Shown: in pieces, positions 52,335 through 61,758 of the stretch
Layout: each line of letters starts with the position of its first letter
Position numbering within the stretch: the first letter of the stretch is position 1
Assembly (NCBI GenBank): GCA_016194705.1
Contig: JACQAZ010000021.1
Coordinates: 62,001 to 126,000, forward strand
Direction of reading: 5' to 3'
DNA from: Elusimicrobiota bacterium
GTDB taxonomy: Bacteria > Elusimicrobiota > Elusimicrobia > UBA1565 > UBA9628
Length of the DNA stretch: 64,000 bases
Translations under genes and position numbers: made by a program
Notes under the pieces: model-generated
The model's input: the letters and a program-made list of their open reading frames with translations, nothing else
The model's database searches: none
What the model was told of the DNA's origin: nothing

Positions 52335-53414
52335 CTGATCCTTTTCTACGTCTCGGGGCACGGCTACGGCCATGCCACGCGCGTCTGCGCGGTCATCCGC
52401 GCGCTGAAAGCGCGCAGCCCGCGGCAGAAGGTCCATGTCCGCACCGAGGCGCCCGCCTGGCTTTTCGAGGACGCGGCAAAAGGCGTCGAAATCAGCCGGG
52501 CGCGCGTCGACGTCGGGATGCTCCAGCCCAACGGCCTGGACATCGACCTCGGCGGGACGCTTGCGGCCCACGAGGCCTTCGCGCGGGGATGGGACGCGGC
52601 GGTCGAGCGCGAGGCCTCCTTCATCCGGCGCTCCGGCGCTCGGCTGGTCGTCGGAGACATCCCGCCGCTCGCCTTCGCGGCGGCCTCGCGCGCGGGCGTC
52701 CTCAGCGTCGCGCTGGCCAACTTCAGCTGGGATTGGATCTTGTCGCTCTATGCGGCGAGGGAGCCGCGCTGGAAGCCCATCGTCGCGCTCTACCGCCGGT
52801 CGTATTCGTTGGCCGGGGCTCTCCTTCGCCTGCCGATGCACGGAGACTTCCCCGCGTTCCGCAAGATCGAGGATATCCCGCTGGTCGTCTCGAGGTCCCC
52901 GCTCGGCAAGCGGCGGGCGCGCGAGATTCTCGGGCTCGCTCGCGGCGACCGGCGCAGCGCGGTCTTGCTGAGCTTCGGAGGCTTCGGGACGGGGCCGCTC
53001 GACCTCTCGTCGCCCGACGACCTCTCGGCCTTCGTCTTCGTCGGCTTCGGCCCAAGACCGCCGGGGCTGCGCGCCGACTGGATCGAGTTCCCGCCGAGGG
53101 CGCCCGTGCCTCACGTCGACATCGTCGCCGGCTGCGACGCGGTCATCGGCAAGCCCGGCTACGGGACCTTCTCGGAGGCCGTCGCCCATCGCTGCCGCAC
53201 GCTGCGCCTGCCGCGGAGGGACTTCCGGGAGGTGCCGCGCATGACGCGCTGGATGAAGGAGTCCGGGCTCTCGGTCGAGATCCGGCGCGCCGATTTTTAC
53301 GCGGGCCGCTGGAAGCGGGACCTGGAGCGGCTCTTCGCCCTCAAGGGGCCTTGGCCGCGGGTGCGCCTCGACGGGTCCGAGGCCGTCGCGCGGCGGCTAT
53401 CGGCCTTCGCCTAA
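52335..53414 (+). CDS. MurG-like glycosyltransferase with a probable non-AUG (CTG) start
   Basis: About 359 aa. The frame conserved with glycosyltransferases of this type begins LILFYVSGHGYGHATRV, the Gly/His-rich donor loop, at codons 52335 onward. No ATG, GTG or TTG in frame precedes it before the frame enters the upstream lipoprotein gene. The first ATG (52518) would remove the whole N-terminal loop and is unlikely. CTG 52335, 1 base after the lipoprotein stop, is the best candidate start. The C-terminal half has SFGGFGTG, CDAVIGKPGYGTFSEA and LPRRDFREVPRM, typical of GT-B UDP-sugar transferases. Acceptor unknown. Confidence 0.75.
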   Translation: MILFYVSGHGYGHATRVCAVIRALKARSPRQKVHVRTEAPAWLFEDAAKGVEISRARVDVGMLQPNGLDIDLGGTLAAHEAFARGWDAAVEREASFIRRSGARLVVGDIPPLAFAAASRAGVLSVALANFSWDWILSLYAAREPRWKPIVALYRRSYSLAGALLRLPMHGDFPAFRKIEDIPLVVSRSPLGKRRAREILGLARGDRRSAVLLSFGGFGTGPLDLSSPDDLSAFVFVGFGPRPPGLRADWIEFPPRAPVPHVDIVAGCDAVIGKPGYGTFSEAVAHRCRTLRLPRRDFREVPRMTRWMKESGLSVEIRRADFYAGRWKRDLERLFALKGPWPRVRLDGSEAVARRLSAFA

Positions 53415-55341
53415 CCCACTCGCGCATGTCGATCATCCCGTCTCGCGACGACTCGAGCTTCGCGATGGTCGCGGCGTCCTGCTCGCGCCCGCCTTGGCGC
53501 CCGGCGGCGATGGCGGCGGATAGGCGCGCGATGAGATCGTCGAAGACGGCCATGGCCGCCTCGCGCCTCCCGCGCCGCCGCAGCAAATCAGCGAGCTTGC
53601 CGGCGGCGCTGGCCTGAAGCGGGCGGGCGGCCAGAGCCGCCCGATAAAGCTGCTCGGCGGCCCCGGGGTCATTGCGTCCGAGCGCGAGGTCTCCCATGGC
53701 TTCCTTTAGATCTGGTCCCAGGCGGACCGTCGCAGGGACGGCGGCCAGCTGCGCGCCGGCCTCGTCCCAACGGCGGAGCGCGAGAGCGCATTGACCGAGC
53801 CGCAGCCGGGCTTCCGGGAGAAAGGGGGCGAGCCGGACCGCGAGCCGCAGCGGACCGAGGGCTTCGACCGGCCGCTGGAGCGTCATGAGGACCGAGCCGA
53901 GCGTCAGCCAGCCATCGGCGTCGGGGCGCCCGTTGACCGCGCTCCGGGCGAGGTCGAGGGCCTTCGCGTCGCGTCCCAGCGCGGCCTGGGCGAAGGCCGC
54001 GTCGCGCATGGCCTCCCAGTAGTCCGGCTTGAGGGAGAGCGCCTCGTCGAACTCCGCGGCCGCAGCGTCATTCATGCTTTTGTCGAGCAGCTGGGAGCCC
54101 AGGGCCGCGTGGGCGCGCGCGTTGCCGGGGGCGCAGACGGCGGTCTGACTCCAAAGCTCGAGCGGCTCCGTGAAGAGCGCGGCCCTGCGGACGTCGAGCG
54201 CGGCGTAGATCGCGGCGGCGCCGCACAGGCCCAGGGAGAGGCGCCTTGGATCGAGCCGTGGGAACAGGCTTTGGAGCGTGCGCGCGCAAAGCAGGGCGAA
54301 GCCGGCGCTGGCGAGGTAGAGGTAGCGGTCCGAGACGAGGCTGAAGTTCAGGAACGGGACCAGGTTGAGGAAAGGCGCCAAGGCCAGAACGGTCCAGGCC
54401 GCGGCGAAGGCCGTGGTCTTGTCGCGGCGGCTCAGGGCGGCCAGAGCGGCCAAGGCCGCGGCCGCGCCGGCGGCGAGCCCGAGGGCCTGCGGCTCCAGCC
54501 GCGACACGGCGGAGAGGGAATGCTCGAAGCAGAGGGCGCACGGGACCGCCAGCTGCGCGAGATACCAGAGAAGAAGCTTGGCGGCGGTCAGGACCTGGAG
54601 AACGAAGGAATCTCCCGCCGCCGACCCCAACGAACGCGGGACCGCGAAGACGCGCAGCCCGCCGTAGGCCGCGGCGATCAGCAGCCAGCCTGCGAAGAGG
54701 GGCGCCGCGTTTTTCCAGCGCTCGCGTCCGCCGGGCCGAAAGGCCAGGCTCGCCAGGGCCAGGGGGATGAGCACGACGGCCGTTTCCTTCGCGAACAGGG
54801 CGGCGGTCAACAACGCCCATAGCGCCGCGAGCCCGGGGAGGGTTTCCCGCCAGGGCTCGTCGAGGACGTTGAGGGCGGCCAAGCAGAGCAGCCCCGCCGT
54901 CAGATGGGTCTTGAAGGTCGATACGGCCAAAGTCTCGGCGTGGGCGGGGAAGAGCGCGAAGACCAGCGCCGCGGCCAGGGCCAGGCCCCGGTCGGAGAGC
55001 CGGCGGCGGCACAGAAGAAGAAAGAGGACCGCGTTGGACCAATGCAGCAGGAGGCTTGTCAGGCGGTAGGGCCAGGTGGCGGCGCCCGCCGCGGCGTAGA
55101 GCAGGCGGTGCGCCAAGGTCACGAGAGGCTCGTAGGCCCCCATCGCGTCGAGAGGGCTCAGGAGCAGGGCGCGCAGCCCGGGCCACGCACCCGACACGAA
55201 CGGATTCTGGAGGATGAAGCGGAGGTCGTCGTAGACGAAGGGGGCCAGCAGCAGGGGTCCGAAGAAGGCGAGGATCGCCGCCCCTATGAGCGCGGCGTCG
55301 ACGAGGGGGAACGCCTTCGGGGCCTTGAACTCTGGGGCCAA
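53341..55341 (-). CDS. GT-C/TPR membrane protein (TMTC-like)
   Basis: 666 aa. About 10-11 membrane spans (residues 10-385) are followed by TPRs (about 400-600, e.g. ARAHAALGSQLLDKSMNDAA and DGWLTLGSVLMTLQRPVEAL) and a basic tail. The first loop PFVYDDLRFILQNPFV with DD, and KETAVVLIPLAL later, match the TMTC/PMT-like GT-C family that glycosylates exported proteins. The start is TTG 55341, 8 bases after a minus-strand TAGCAT box; no better start is seen. The 3' end overlaps the convergent glycosyltransferase gene by 74 bases, so both C-termini are coded by the same DNA. Confidence 0.8.
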   Translation of the reverse strand: MAPEFKAPKAFPLVDAALIGAAILAFFGPLLLAPFVYDDLRFILQNPFVSGAWPGLRALLLSPLDAMGAYEPLVTLAHRLLYAAAGAATWPYRLTSLLLHWSNAVLFLLLCRRRLSDRGLALAAALVFALFPAHAETLAVSTFKTHLTAGLLCLAALNVLDEPWRETLPGLAALWALLTAALFAKETAVVLIPLALASLAFRPGGRERWKNAAPLFAGWLLIAAAYGGLRVFAVPRSLGSAAGDSFVLQVLTAAKLLLWYLAQLAVPCALCFEHSLSAVSRLEPQALGLAAGAAAALAALAALSRRDKTTAFAAAWTVLALAPFLNLVPFLNFSLVSDRYLYLASAGFALLCARTLQSLFPRLDPRRLSLGLCGAAAIYAALDVRRAALFTEPLELWSQTAVCAPGNARAHAALGSQLLDKSMNDAAAAEFDEALSLKPDYWEAMRDAAFAQAALGRDAKALDLARSAVNGRPDADGWLTLGSVLMTLQRPVEALGPLRLAVRLAPFLPEARLRLGQCALALRRWDEAGAQLAAVPATVRLGPDLKEAMGDLALGRNDPGAAEQLYRAALAARPLQASAAGKLADLLRRRGRREAAMAVFDDLIARLSAAIAAGRQGGREQDAATIAKLESSRDGMIDMREWVRRRPIAAARRPRTRRGAPAAKAP

Positions 55342-55378
55342 GCCTCGTTATGCTAAGATATCGGCGGATGCGAGTCAA
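55325..55378. promoter_or_regulatory. Overlapping divergent promoters
   Basis: Minus strand: TTGACT (55378 to 55373), 17 bases, TAGCAT (55355 to 55350), 8 bases to TTG 55341. Plus strand: TTGAAC (55325-55330), 18 bases, TATGCT (55349-55354), 13 bases to ATG 55368. The two -10 boxes occupy the same bases, so the promoters should exclude each other. Confidence 0.68.
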
Positions 55379-56522
55379 TCTCGTCGGAGCCTTCCTTCTG
55401 GCGTCCTGCCTGGGATTCTTCGGCTGCCGGGCGCGTCCGCGAAGCGCCACTCTGGCCGTGGCCGTTCCGCTGAGCGGCGACCTCGCCGCCGACGGGAGCG
55501 GCATCCTCCGGGCCGTGACGATGGCCGTCGACGAGGCCCGGGACGCCGGGACCTTGCCGCTGACGATCGAGGTGGCGGCTTTCGACGACAAGGCCGATCC
55601 CCGCGCGGCCGCCGAGATCGCCGAGCGCATCAGCCGCACGCCCGCGGTGGTGGCCGTCATCGGGCACCTGACCTCGGGCTGTTCCATCGAAGGCTCGAAG
55701 GTCTACGCTCGGGCCGGCATCCCGATGCTCACGCCCTCGGCGACCGCGCCCGAGTTGACGCTTCAGCAGACGCGCGTGGGCTGGGCGGGCCCGCGCGTGG
55801 TCTTCCGGCTTCTCCCGTCCGACGCGGTGCAGGGAAGCTACGCCGCGGATTTCGCGTACGGCAAGCTCGCGCTGCGGCGCATGGCGATCCTCCAAGACCA
55901 GACCGCGTACGGGATGGGCATCGCCGAAGAATTCCGCAAGCGCTTCCTCGCGCGCGGCGGGGCGGTGGCCGGAGTCGAGGCCGTCTCGCGCGGGCAAAGG
56001 GATTTCTCGGGAGTGCTCGACGACCTGCGCCGCTGGAACATCGACGGCGTTCTCTTCGGGGGGGTCTACACGGATTTCGCCCCGCTGCTCAAGCAGGCGC
56101 GGGCGGCCGGCCTCGGGGTCCCGGTCTTCTCCGGGGACGGCTCCAAGGCCGACGACCTCTTCAGCCTGGCGGGACCCGCTTGCGACGGAGCCTACGTGAC
56201 GGTCAGCGGAGTCCCCGTCGAGCATCTCCCCAGCGCGCAGGATTTCGTCTCGCGCTTCAAGGCGCGCTACCCGCGAGCCGACGAGGCCTTGCGGACCTTC
56301 GACGATTACGCCTACGAGGCGGCGCGCATCGTGCTGGAGTCCCTGCGCAAATCAGGGCCGGACCGCGCCAGACTTCTCGAGGCGATCCGCTCGAACTCCC
56401 ACGAGACCATGCTCGGCGACATCACCTTCGACTCCAAGGGCGACACCCTCAAAAGCCTGGTCACGATGACCCGGGCCGACTACAAGGCCAAGGCCTTCGA
56501 ACCGGTGATCTATGACCGCTAG
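55368..56522 (+). CDS. LivJ-like periplasmic binding lipoprotein
   Basis: 384 aa. Lipoprotein signal ending LGFFGC, then a type I periplasmic binding fold: AVAVPLSGDLAADGSGILRA, VVAVIGHLTSGCSIEGSKVY, GIPMLTPSATAPELT, VFSGDGSKADDL and TFDDYAYEAARIVLESL. It resembles branched-chain amino-acid binding proteins, but no LivHMGF transporter genes are near, and the gene overlaps malQ by 11 bases. An in-frame ATG at 55350 overlaps the -10 box and is rejected as start. Ligand unknown; given its neighbours it could act as a sensor rather than a transporter part. Confidence 0.85.
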   Translation: MRVNLVGAFLLASCLGFFGCRARPRSATLAVAVPLSGDLAADGSGILRAVTMAVDEARDAGTLPLTIEVAAFDDKADPRAAAEIAERISRTPAVVAVIGHLTSGCSIEGSKVYARAGIPMLTPSATAPELTLQQTRVGWAGPRVVFRLLPSDAVQGSYAADFAYGKLALRRMAILQDQTAYGMGIAEEFRKRFLARGGAVAGVEAVSRGQRDFSGVLDDLRRWNIDGVLFGGVYTDFAPLLKQARAAGLGVPVFSGDGSKADDLFSLAGPACDGAYVTVSGVPVEHLPSAQDFVSRFKARYPRADEALRTFDDYAYEAARIVLESLRKSGPDRARLLEAIRSNSHETMLGDITFDSKGDTLKSLVTMTRADYKAKAFEPVIYDR

Positions 56523-58038
56523 GCCGTCGCTGAGGCGCCGGTCTTCGGGGATGCTGCTCCATTTGTCGTCGCTGCCGGGCCCTCACGGCATCGGGGACCT
56601 CGGGCCCTGCGCCTACGATTTCGTCGATTTCCTCTCGCGGGCCGGCCAGGGGTGGTGGCAGATGCTGCCCGTGGGGCCCATCGGCGCGGGCAACTCGCCC
56701 TATAGCTCTCCTTCCGCCTTCGCGGGAGAGCCGCTCTTCATCAGCCTCGAGCTCCTGGTCGAGGACCGCCTGCTTCTGGGGGAGGATCTCAAGGGCAGTC
56801 CCGTCCTTCAGGACGGGGCGGTCGACTACGAGGGCGCGAGGAGATTCAAGGAGCCGCTGCTGCGCAAGGCGTTCTCGACCTTCATGGAGCGCGGCAGCGC
56901 CGAGCTTTGGTCCGGCTTCAAGGAATTCGCGTCGCGCCACGGCGGCTGGCTCGAGGATTGGTCGCGCTTCTCGGCCCTCAAGGCCGCGCGGCCGGGCTCC
57001 TGGCTCGACTGGCCGCCCGAGCTGCGCCGTCGCGAGTTCCGGCGCTGGGGCACCGAGTCCCTGCGCGAGTTCGGCGAAGCGGCGGCGGCCCGGCAGTTCC
57101 AGCAATTCCTGTTCGACCGCCAGTGGCAGGCCCTGCGCCGCCACGCCCTCTCGCGCGGTGTCGGCTTGATCGGCGACGTCCCGATCTACGTCGCCCACGA
57201 GAGCGCGGACGTCTGGTCGCACCAGGACCTCTTTCTACTGGCCGAGGACGGCCGTCCCGCCGCGGTCGCGGGAGTGCCGCCGGATTATTTCAGCGAGACG
57301 GGACAGCTCTGGGGCAACCCTCTCTATCGCTGGGACGCGCTCAAGGCCAAGGGCTACGACTGGTGGCTCGCGCGCCTGCGCCAGGCCTCCGAGCGCTTCG
57401 ACGCCGTCCGGCTCGACCACTTCATCGGCTTCCAGCGCTACTGGGAGATCCCCGCAGGCGCAAAGACGGCCAAGGAGGGGCGTTGGATGCCGGGACCGGG
57501 CGACGAGCTCTTCAAGCGGGCGGCCTCCGAGCTCGAAGGCCTGGAGCTCATCGCCGAGGACCTCGGCGCGGTGACCCCGGAGGTCCTGGCCCTGCGCGAC
57601 CGCTTCGACCTGCCGGGACTGCGCGTGCTGCAGTTCGCCTTCGGCAGCGACGGCCAGGCCGAGAGCTTCCTGCCCCACAACTATCCCCGCCGGTGCGTGG
57701 CCTACGCGGGCACCCACGACAACGACACGAGCGCCGGCTGGTTCGGCGGCTCGAGCCGGCCCGACGAGCGCGAACGGGCCCTGCGCTACATGAAGAGCGA
57801 CGGCCGAGAATTCCCTCTCGACATGATCCGGACCATCCTCGCCTCGACGGCCGACACCGCGATCGTGACCGCGCAGGACCTGCTCGGCCTAGGATCCGAG
57901 GCTCGCATGAACCTGCCGGGCAGCTCGTCGGGCCAATGGCGCTGGCGCTTGCGCCCCGGCCAACTCGAGGACGCCGCGGCGGCCAGGCTCAGAGCGATGA
58001 CCGAGTCGGCCGGCCGGGCCCTGGAGACCAAGGTATGA
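56512..58038 (+). CDS. malQ: 4-alpha-glucanotransferase (amylomaltase, GH77)
   Basis: 508 aa, normal length. It moves alpha-1,4-glucan segments between chains. Motifs: [37 protein letters not shown], nucleophile Asp in [13 protein letters not shown], acid/base Glu in [13 protein letters not shown], and the third Asp in YAGTHDNDT. Its stop overlaps glgB in an ATGA junction, making a glycogen remodelling pair. Confidence 0.96.
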   Translation: MTARPSLRRRSSGMLLHLSSLPGPHGIGDLGPCAYDFVDFLSRAGQGWWQMLPVGPIGAGNSPYSSPSAFAGEPLFISLELLVEDRLLLGEDLKGSPVLQDGAVDYEGARRFKEPLLRKAFSTFMERGSAELWSGFKEFASRHGGWLEDWSRFSALKAARPGSWLDWPPELRRREFRRWGTESLREFGEAAAARQFQQFLFDRQWQALRRHALSRGVGLIGDVPIYVAHESADVWSHQDLFLLAEDGRPAAVAGVPPDYFSETGQLWGNPLYRWDALKAKGYDWWLARLRQASERFDAVRLDHFIGFQRYWEIPAGAKTAKEGRWMPGPGDELFKRAASELEGLELIAEDLGAVTPEVLALRDRFDLPGLRVLQFAFGSDGQAESFLPHNYPRRCVAYAGTHDNDTSAGWFGGSSRPDERERALRYMKSDGREFPLDMIRTILASTADTAIVTAQDLLGLGSEARMNLPGSSSGQWRWRLRPGQLEDAAAARLRAMTESAGRALETKV

Positions 58039-59948
58039 CGAACAAGAACGCGCTGCGCGAAGCCCCTTTCCTGAGCGAGCAGGACCGCTATCTTTTCAAC
58101 GAGGGGACCCATGTCCGCATCTTCGACAAGCTCGGGGCGCATCCGGGCTCGCAGGACGGTGTGGCGGGCACCCATTTCGCCGTCTGGGCTCCCAACGCCA
58201 AGAACGTCTGCGTGATGGGCGACTTCAACGAGTGGAGCACGCACAAGCACCATCTGCGCGGCTCGGACGCGGGCATCTGGCACGGCTTCGTCCCCGGCGT
58301 CGGCCCGGGCGCGGTCTACAAGTACTTCATCCATTCCCACACGGGGGCCAAGCTCGAGAAGGCCGATCCTATCGGCTTCCGCCACGAGGTTCCGCCCAAG
58401 TCCGCGTCGGTCGTCTGGGAGCTCGACTACCAATGGGGCGACGGCCAGTGGATGCAGGAGCGGCGCAGCCGCAATGCCCACGGCTCTCCCATCTCCGTCT
58501 ACGAGGTCCACCTGGGCTCCTGGCGCCGCGTGCCCGAGGAGGACAACCGGCCGCTGTCCTACCGCGAGGCGGCCCACCAGCTGGCGGAGTACTGCGTCAA
58601 GCTCGGCTTCACTCATGTGGAGCTGCTGCCCATCATGGAGCATCCTTTCTCGGGATCCTGGGGCTATCAGAGCCTCGGCTATTTCTCGCCGACGGCGCGC
58701 TTCGGCGCTCCGCAGGACCTCATGTACCTCATCGACACCATGCATCAGGCCAATGTGGGCGTGCTCCTCGACTGGGTCCCGTCGCACTTCGCCGTCGACG
58801 GCCACGGGCTCTCCCAATTCGACGGCACCAGCCTCTACGAGCACACCGACCCCCGCCAGGGCTTCCACCCGGATTGGGGCAGCTACATCTTCAACTACGG
58901 GCGCAACGAGGTCAGGAGCTTCCTGATCTCGAGCGCGCTGTTCTGGTTCGAGAAGTACCACATCGACGGCCTGCGCGTCGACGGCGTGGCCTCGATGCTC
59001 TATCTCGACTACTCCCGCAAGGAAGGCGAGTGGATTCCCAATCAATTCGGCGGACGCGAGAACCTCGAGGCCGTCTCCTTCCTGCGCCAGCTCAACGAGG
59101 CGGTGTACAAGCACTTCCCCGACATCCTCACCGTCGCCGAGGAATCGACCGCCTGGGCGGCGGTCTCGCGCCCGACCTACGTCGGCGGCCTGGGCTTCGG
59201 CTTCAAGTGGGATATGGGCTGGATGCACGACACTCTGGAATACTTCTCGAAGGATCCGGTCCATCGGAAATACCATCATGACCGGCTGAGCTTCCGGATG
59301 ATCTACGCCTGGCAGGAGAACTTCCAGCTGCCGCTGTCCCACGACGAGGTGACGCACGGGAAGGGTTCTCTGGTGGGCCGGATGCCCGGCGACGACTGGC
59401 AGAAGTTCGCGAACCTGCGGCTCCTGCTCGGCTACATGTACGCCCAGCCCGGCAAGAAGCTGCTTTTTATGGGCGGCGAGTTCGGCCAATGGCGCGAATG
59501 GAACCACGACTCGAGCCTCGATTGGAATCTGCTCGTCTACGGCCCGCACGACGGCGCGCAGAAGTGGGTCTCGAGCCTCAACCGCGTCCTGCGCTCCGAG
59601 CCGGCCCTGCACGAGCTCGACTGCGAGCCCGCGGGCTTCGAATGGGTCGATTGCCACGACGCCGACAACAGCGCCTTGGCTTTCCTGCGCAAGCCGCGCA
59701 CGGGGACCAGCGTGCTGCTCGCGGTGTTCAATTTCACTCCCGTGCCGCGCTCGGCCTACCGCGTCGGGGTCCCGCGCGGCGGCTTCTGGAAGGAGCTGCT
59801 CAACAGCGACGCCGCCGAGTACGGCGGCTCGGGCCTGGGGAATCTCGGAGGCGTCGAGGCCTCGGCGGCGCCGTTTCACGGGCGGCCCTCTTCGCTCGAG
59901 ATCACTTTGCCGCCGCTCTCCGTCGTCATCTTCAGGAGCGACGGGTGA
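58035..59948 (+). CDS. glgB: 1,4-alpha-glucan branching enzyme (GH13, CBM48)
   Basis: 637 aa, the short form with one N-terminal CBM48 ([20 protein letters not shown]). GH13 barrel residues: nucleophile Asp in [14 protein letters not shown], acid/base Glu in [12 protein letters not shown], and Asp in [28 protein letters not shown] is the usual branching-enzyme motif. It adds alpha-1,6 branches to glycogen. ATG 58035 is in an ATGA overlap with malQ; the stop overlaps the next gene in a GTGA junction. Confidence 0.97.
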   Translation: MTNKNALREAPFLSEQDRYLFNEGTHVRIFDKLGAHPGSQDGVAGTHFAVWAPNAKNVCVMGDFNEWSTHKHHLRGSDAGIWHGFVPGVGPGAVYKYFIHSHTGAKLEKADPIGFRHEVPPKSASVVWELDYQWGDGQWMQERRSRNAHGSPISVYEVHLGSWRRVPEEDNRPLSYREAAHQLAEYCVKLGFTHVELLPIMEHPFSGSWGYQSLGYFSPTARFGAPQDLMYLIDTMHQANVGVLLDWVPSHFAVDGHGLSQFDGTSLYEHTDPRQGFHPDWGSYIFNYGRNEVRSFLISSALFWFEKYHIDGLRVDGVASMLYLDYSRKEGEWIPNQFGGRENLEAVSFLRQLNEAVYKHFPDILTVAEESTAWAAVSRPTYVGGLGFGFKWDMGWMHDTLEYFSKDPVHRKYHHDRLSFRMIYAWQENFQLPLSHDEVTHGKGSLVGRMPGDDWQKFANLRLLLGYMYAQPGKKLLFMGGEFGQWREWNHDSSLDWNLLVYGPHDGAQKWVSSLNRVLRSEPALHELDCEPAGFEWVDCHDADNSALAFLRKPRTGTSVLLAVFNFTPVPRSAYRVGVPRGGFWKELLNSDAAEYGGSGLGNLGGVEASAAPFHGRPSSLEITLPPLSVVIFRSDG

Positions 59949-60952
59949 GCAAGCCCTACTTCGTCAGCGCTCCGGTCGACTTCGCGCTGGCGGGCGGGGC
60001 CTCGATCGCGGCCTACGGCGTGCTGCGCGCGGCCGCCGGCGGTGCCGGTCAGCACGCCGTCGACGCCTTGACCCTGTGGTCCTATTCCTTCATCTTCAAC
60101 GGCGCGCATTTCGCCGCGACCAACTACCGGCTCTACAGCTCGCGCCAAACCATGGCGCAGTACCCTTTGACGGCGGCGCTCATTCCGCTCGCCGCGCTCG
60201 CGGGCCTCGTCGCCTCCTTGGCGCGTCCCGAATCGTTGGCCCCGTTCTTCGTCAAGCTCTTCCTGCTCTGGTCCCCTTTCCATTATAGCGGGCAGTCCTT
60301 GGGCGTCTCGCTGGTCTACGCGGGCCGGGCCGGCCGCGTGCTCGACAGGACGCAAAGGTTGAGCCTGGGCGGCTTCATCTACGGGAGCTTTCTGACCTCG
60401 GTCGCGCGCGGAGAGTCGGTCTCCGGCAGATACTTCGGCATATCCCTGCCGGCCTTGGGCCTTCCCGGCTGGCTTTGGCATGGCGCGCTGGCCGCCACGC
60501 TCGCCTGCGGCGCGGTCTTCGCCGCGCTCGAGACCCGCTCGCGCCTGTCCTCGGGGAAGGGGCTTCCGGCGATCGTCTTGGTGCCCGCCGCCGCGCAGTT
60601 TGTTTGGCTCGTGTTGGGACCGGGGGTCGGCTCCTTCTTCCAGCTCGTTCCGATGTTCCACGGCCTGCAGTACCTTCTGATCGCCTGGTTCATGCAGATG
60701 CAGACGGCAGTCGACGCGCAAAGCGGAAGGATCGCCGCCAGCGCGCGCTGGGCCGCGGGCAACGCCGCCGGCTATCTGCTGCTCTTCTGGGGGATCCCGC
60801 GGGCGGCCTCGTGGGCCTGCGGCCAGCCCATCCTTTTCGCCGCCCCCGTAGCGCTCGCCGCCGTGCAGATCCACCATTTCTTCGTCGACGGCGTCATCTG
60901 GAAGCTCCGGGACCCGAAGGTCGGCGCGCCGCTGATGGCGGAGCTCGCGTGA
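59945..60952 (+). CDS. Polytopic membrane protein of unknown function
   Basis: 335 aa, about 8 membrane spans (e.g. [35 protein letters not shown]). Several His lie near membrane edges: [36 protein letters not shown] and [17 protein letters not shown], the last being a recurring motif at the end of a family of uncharacterised bacterial membrane proteins. The clustered His residues suggest a metal site such as in membrane hydroxylases, but no full motif is present. GTG start in a GTGA overlap with glgB; the stop overlaps the cyclophilin gene in the same way. Confidence 0.7.
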   Translation: MSKPYFVSAPVDFALAGGASIAAYGVLRAAAGGAGQHAVDALTLWSYSFIFNGAHFAATNYRLYSSRQTMAQYPLTAALIPLAALAGLVASLARPESLAPFFVKLFLLWSPFHYSGQSLGVSLVYAGRAGRVLDRTQRLSLGGFIYGSFLTSVARGESVSGRYFGISLPALGLPGWLWHGALAATLACGAVFAALETRSRLSSGKGLPAIVLVPAAAQFVWLVLGPGVGSFFQLVPMFHGLQYLLIAWFMQMQTAVDAQSGRIAASARWAAGNAAGYLLLFWGIPRAASWACGQPILFAAPVALAAVQIHHFFVDGVIWKLRDPKVGAPLMAELA

Positions 60953-61758
60953 GGCCTCTGCTTCTGGGATTGGCGATCCTTTCCTCGCTCGCGGCGGCGC
61001 AGGAGCCTCGCGTCTCGGGCGAGAGGGTCGTCCTGCGCACGAACTTCGGCGACCTCGTCGTGGCCCTTTACGCCGACGCCGCTCCCAACCACGCGGCGCG
61101 CTTTCTGGACCTGGTCCGGTCCGGCGCCTACGACGGCGCCGAGATCTTCAAGATCGACGCGGCGCGCATGATCCACGTCGCGGGCGTCGGCCGTCGCGGA
61201 GCGAAATCGCAGCGAACCGGGCCCGAGACCTTGACCAAGCTCGCGCCCGAGACGGGAGCCGCCCCTCACCGCTACGGCACCTTGACCTTCGCGCGCGATC
61301 CCTCCGACCCGGACGCGACCGGGACGTCTTTTGCCGTGATGCTGGCCATCGTGCCGGCGATGGACGGCCGCTTCACGGCCTTCGGCCGGGTCGAGGACGG
61401 CTTCGAGATCCTCGAGACGATCCGCGGCGTGCCCGTGGGACCGGGCGGCGTCCCCATTGAGCGCGTCGCCGTGGAGAGGGCCTTCGTGCGCGACGCGCCG
61501 GCCGAGGGGCCGCCGACGCGCGCCTGGCTGGTCCCGCTGCTCGTGGCGGGCTGCGGGGCCCTCCTGAGCGGCCTGGGCGGCCGGCTTTCGTGGCGCCTGG
61601 CGGGCTCGATGGGGCTGCTCTTGGTCTTGTGCGGCTTCTTCCTGCTCTTCGCGGCCTACGCGCCGTGGGCCGGCCGCTCGCGGTGGCTCGGCCTCGGGCT
61701 GCTGAGCGCAGCCGTCGCCGTGTTCCGCCTCATGACCTTCTTCGAGCGCGCGGCCTAG
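60949..61758 (+). CDS. Cyclophilin-type peptidyl-prolyl isomerase with C-terminal membrane spans
   Basis: 269 aa. Signal peptide ([18 protein letters not shown]), a cyclophilin domain at about residues 28-175 (LRTNFGDLVVALYADAAPNH, GTLTFARDP, FTAFGRVEDGFEILE), and two or three C-terminal spans (WLVPLLVAGCGALLSGLG, GLLLVLCGFFLLFAAYAP, LGLLSAAVAVF). The family's catalytic FHR motif appears as EIFKIDAARM, so the key Arg is not in its usual place and activity may be weak. A membrane-bound periplasmic foldase is the likely role. The stop overlaps the convergent Memo gene by 4 bases. Confidence 0.8.
   Translation: MRPLLLGLAILSSLAAAQEPRVSGERVVLRTNFGDLVVALYADAAPNHAARFLDLVRSGAYDGAEIFKIDAARMIHVAGVGRRGAKSQRTGPETLTKLAPETGAAPHRYGTLTFARDPSDPDATGTSFAVMLAIVPAMDGRFTAFGRVEDGFEILETIRGVPVGPGGVPIERVAVERAFVRDAPAEGPPTRAWLVPLLVAGCGALLSGLGGRLSWRLAGSMGLLLVLCGFFLLFAAYAPWAGRSRWLGLGLLSAAVAVFRLMTFFERAA

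Noticed and set aside
52518..53414. Glycosyltransferase starting at ATG 52518
   Set aside because: This would delete the conserved SGHGYGHATR donor loop encoded upstream in the same frame.
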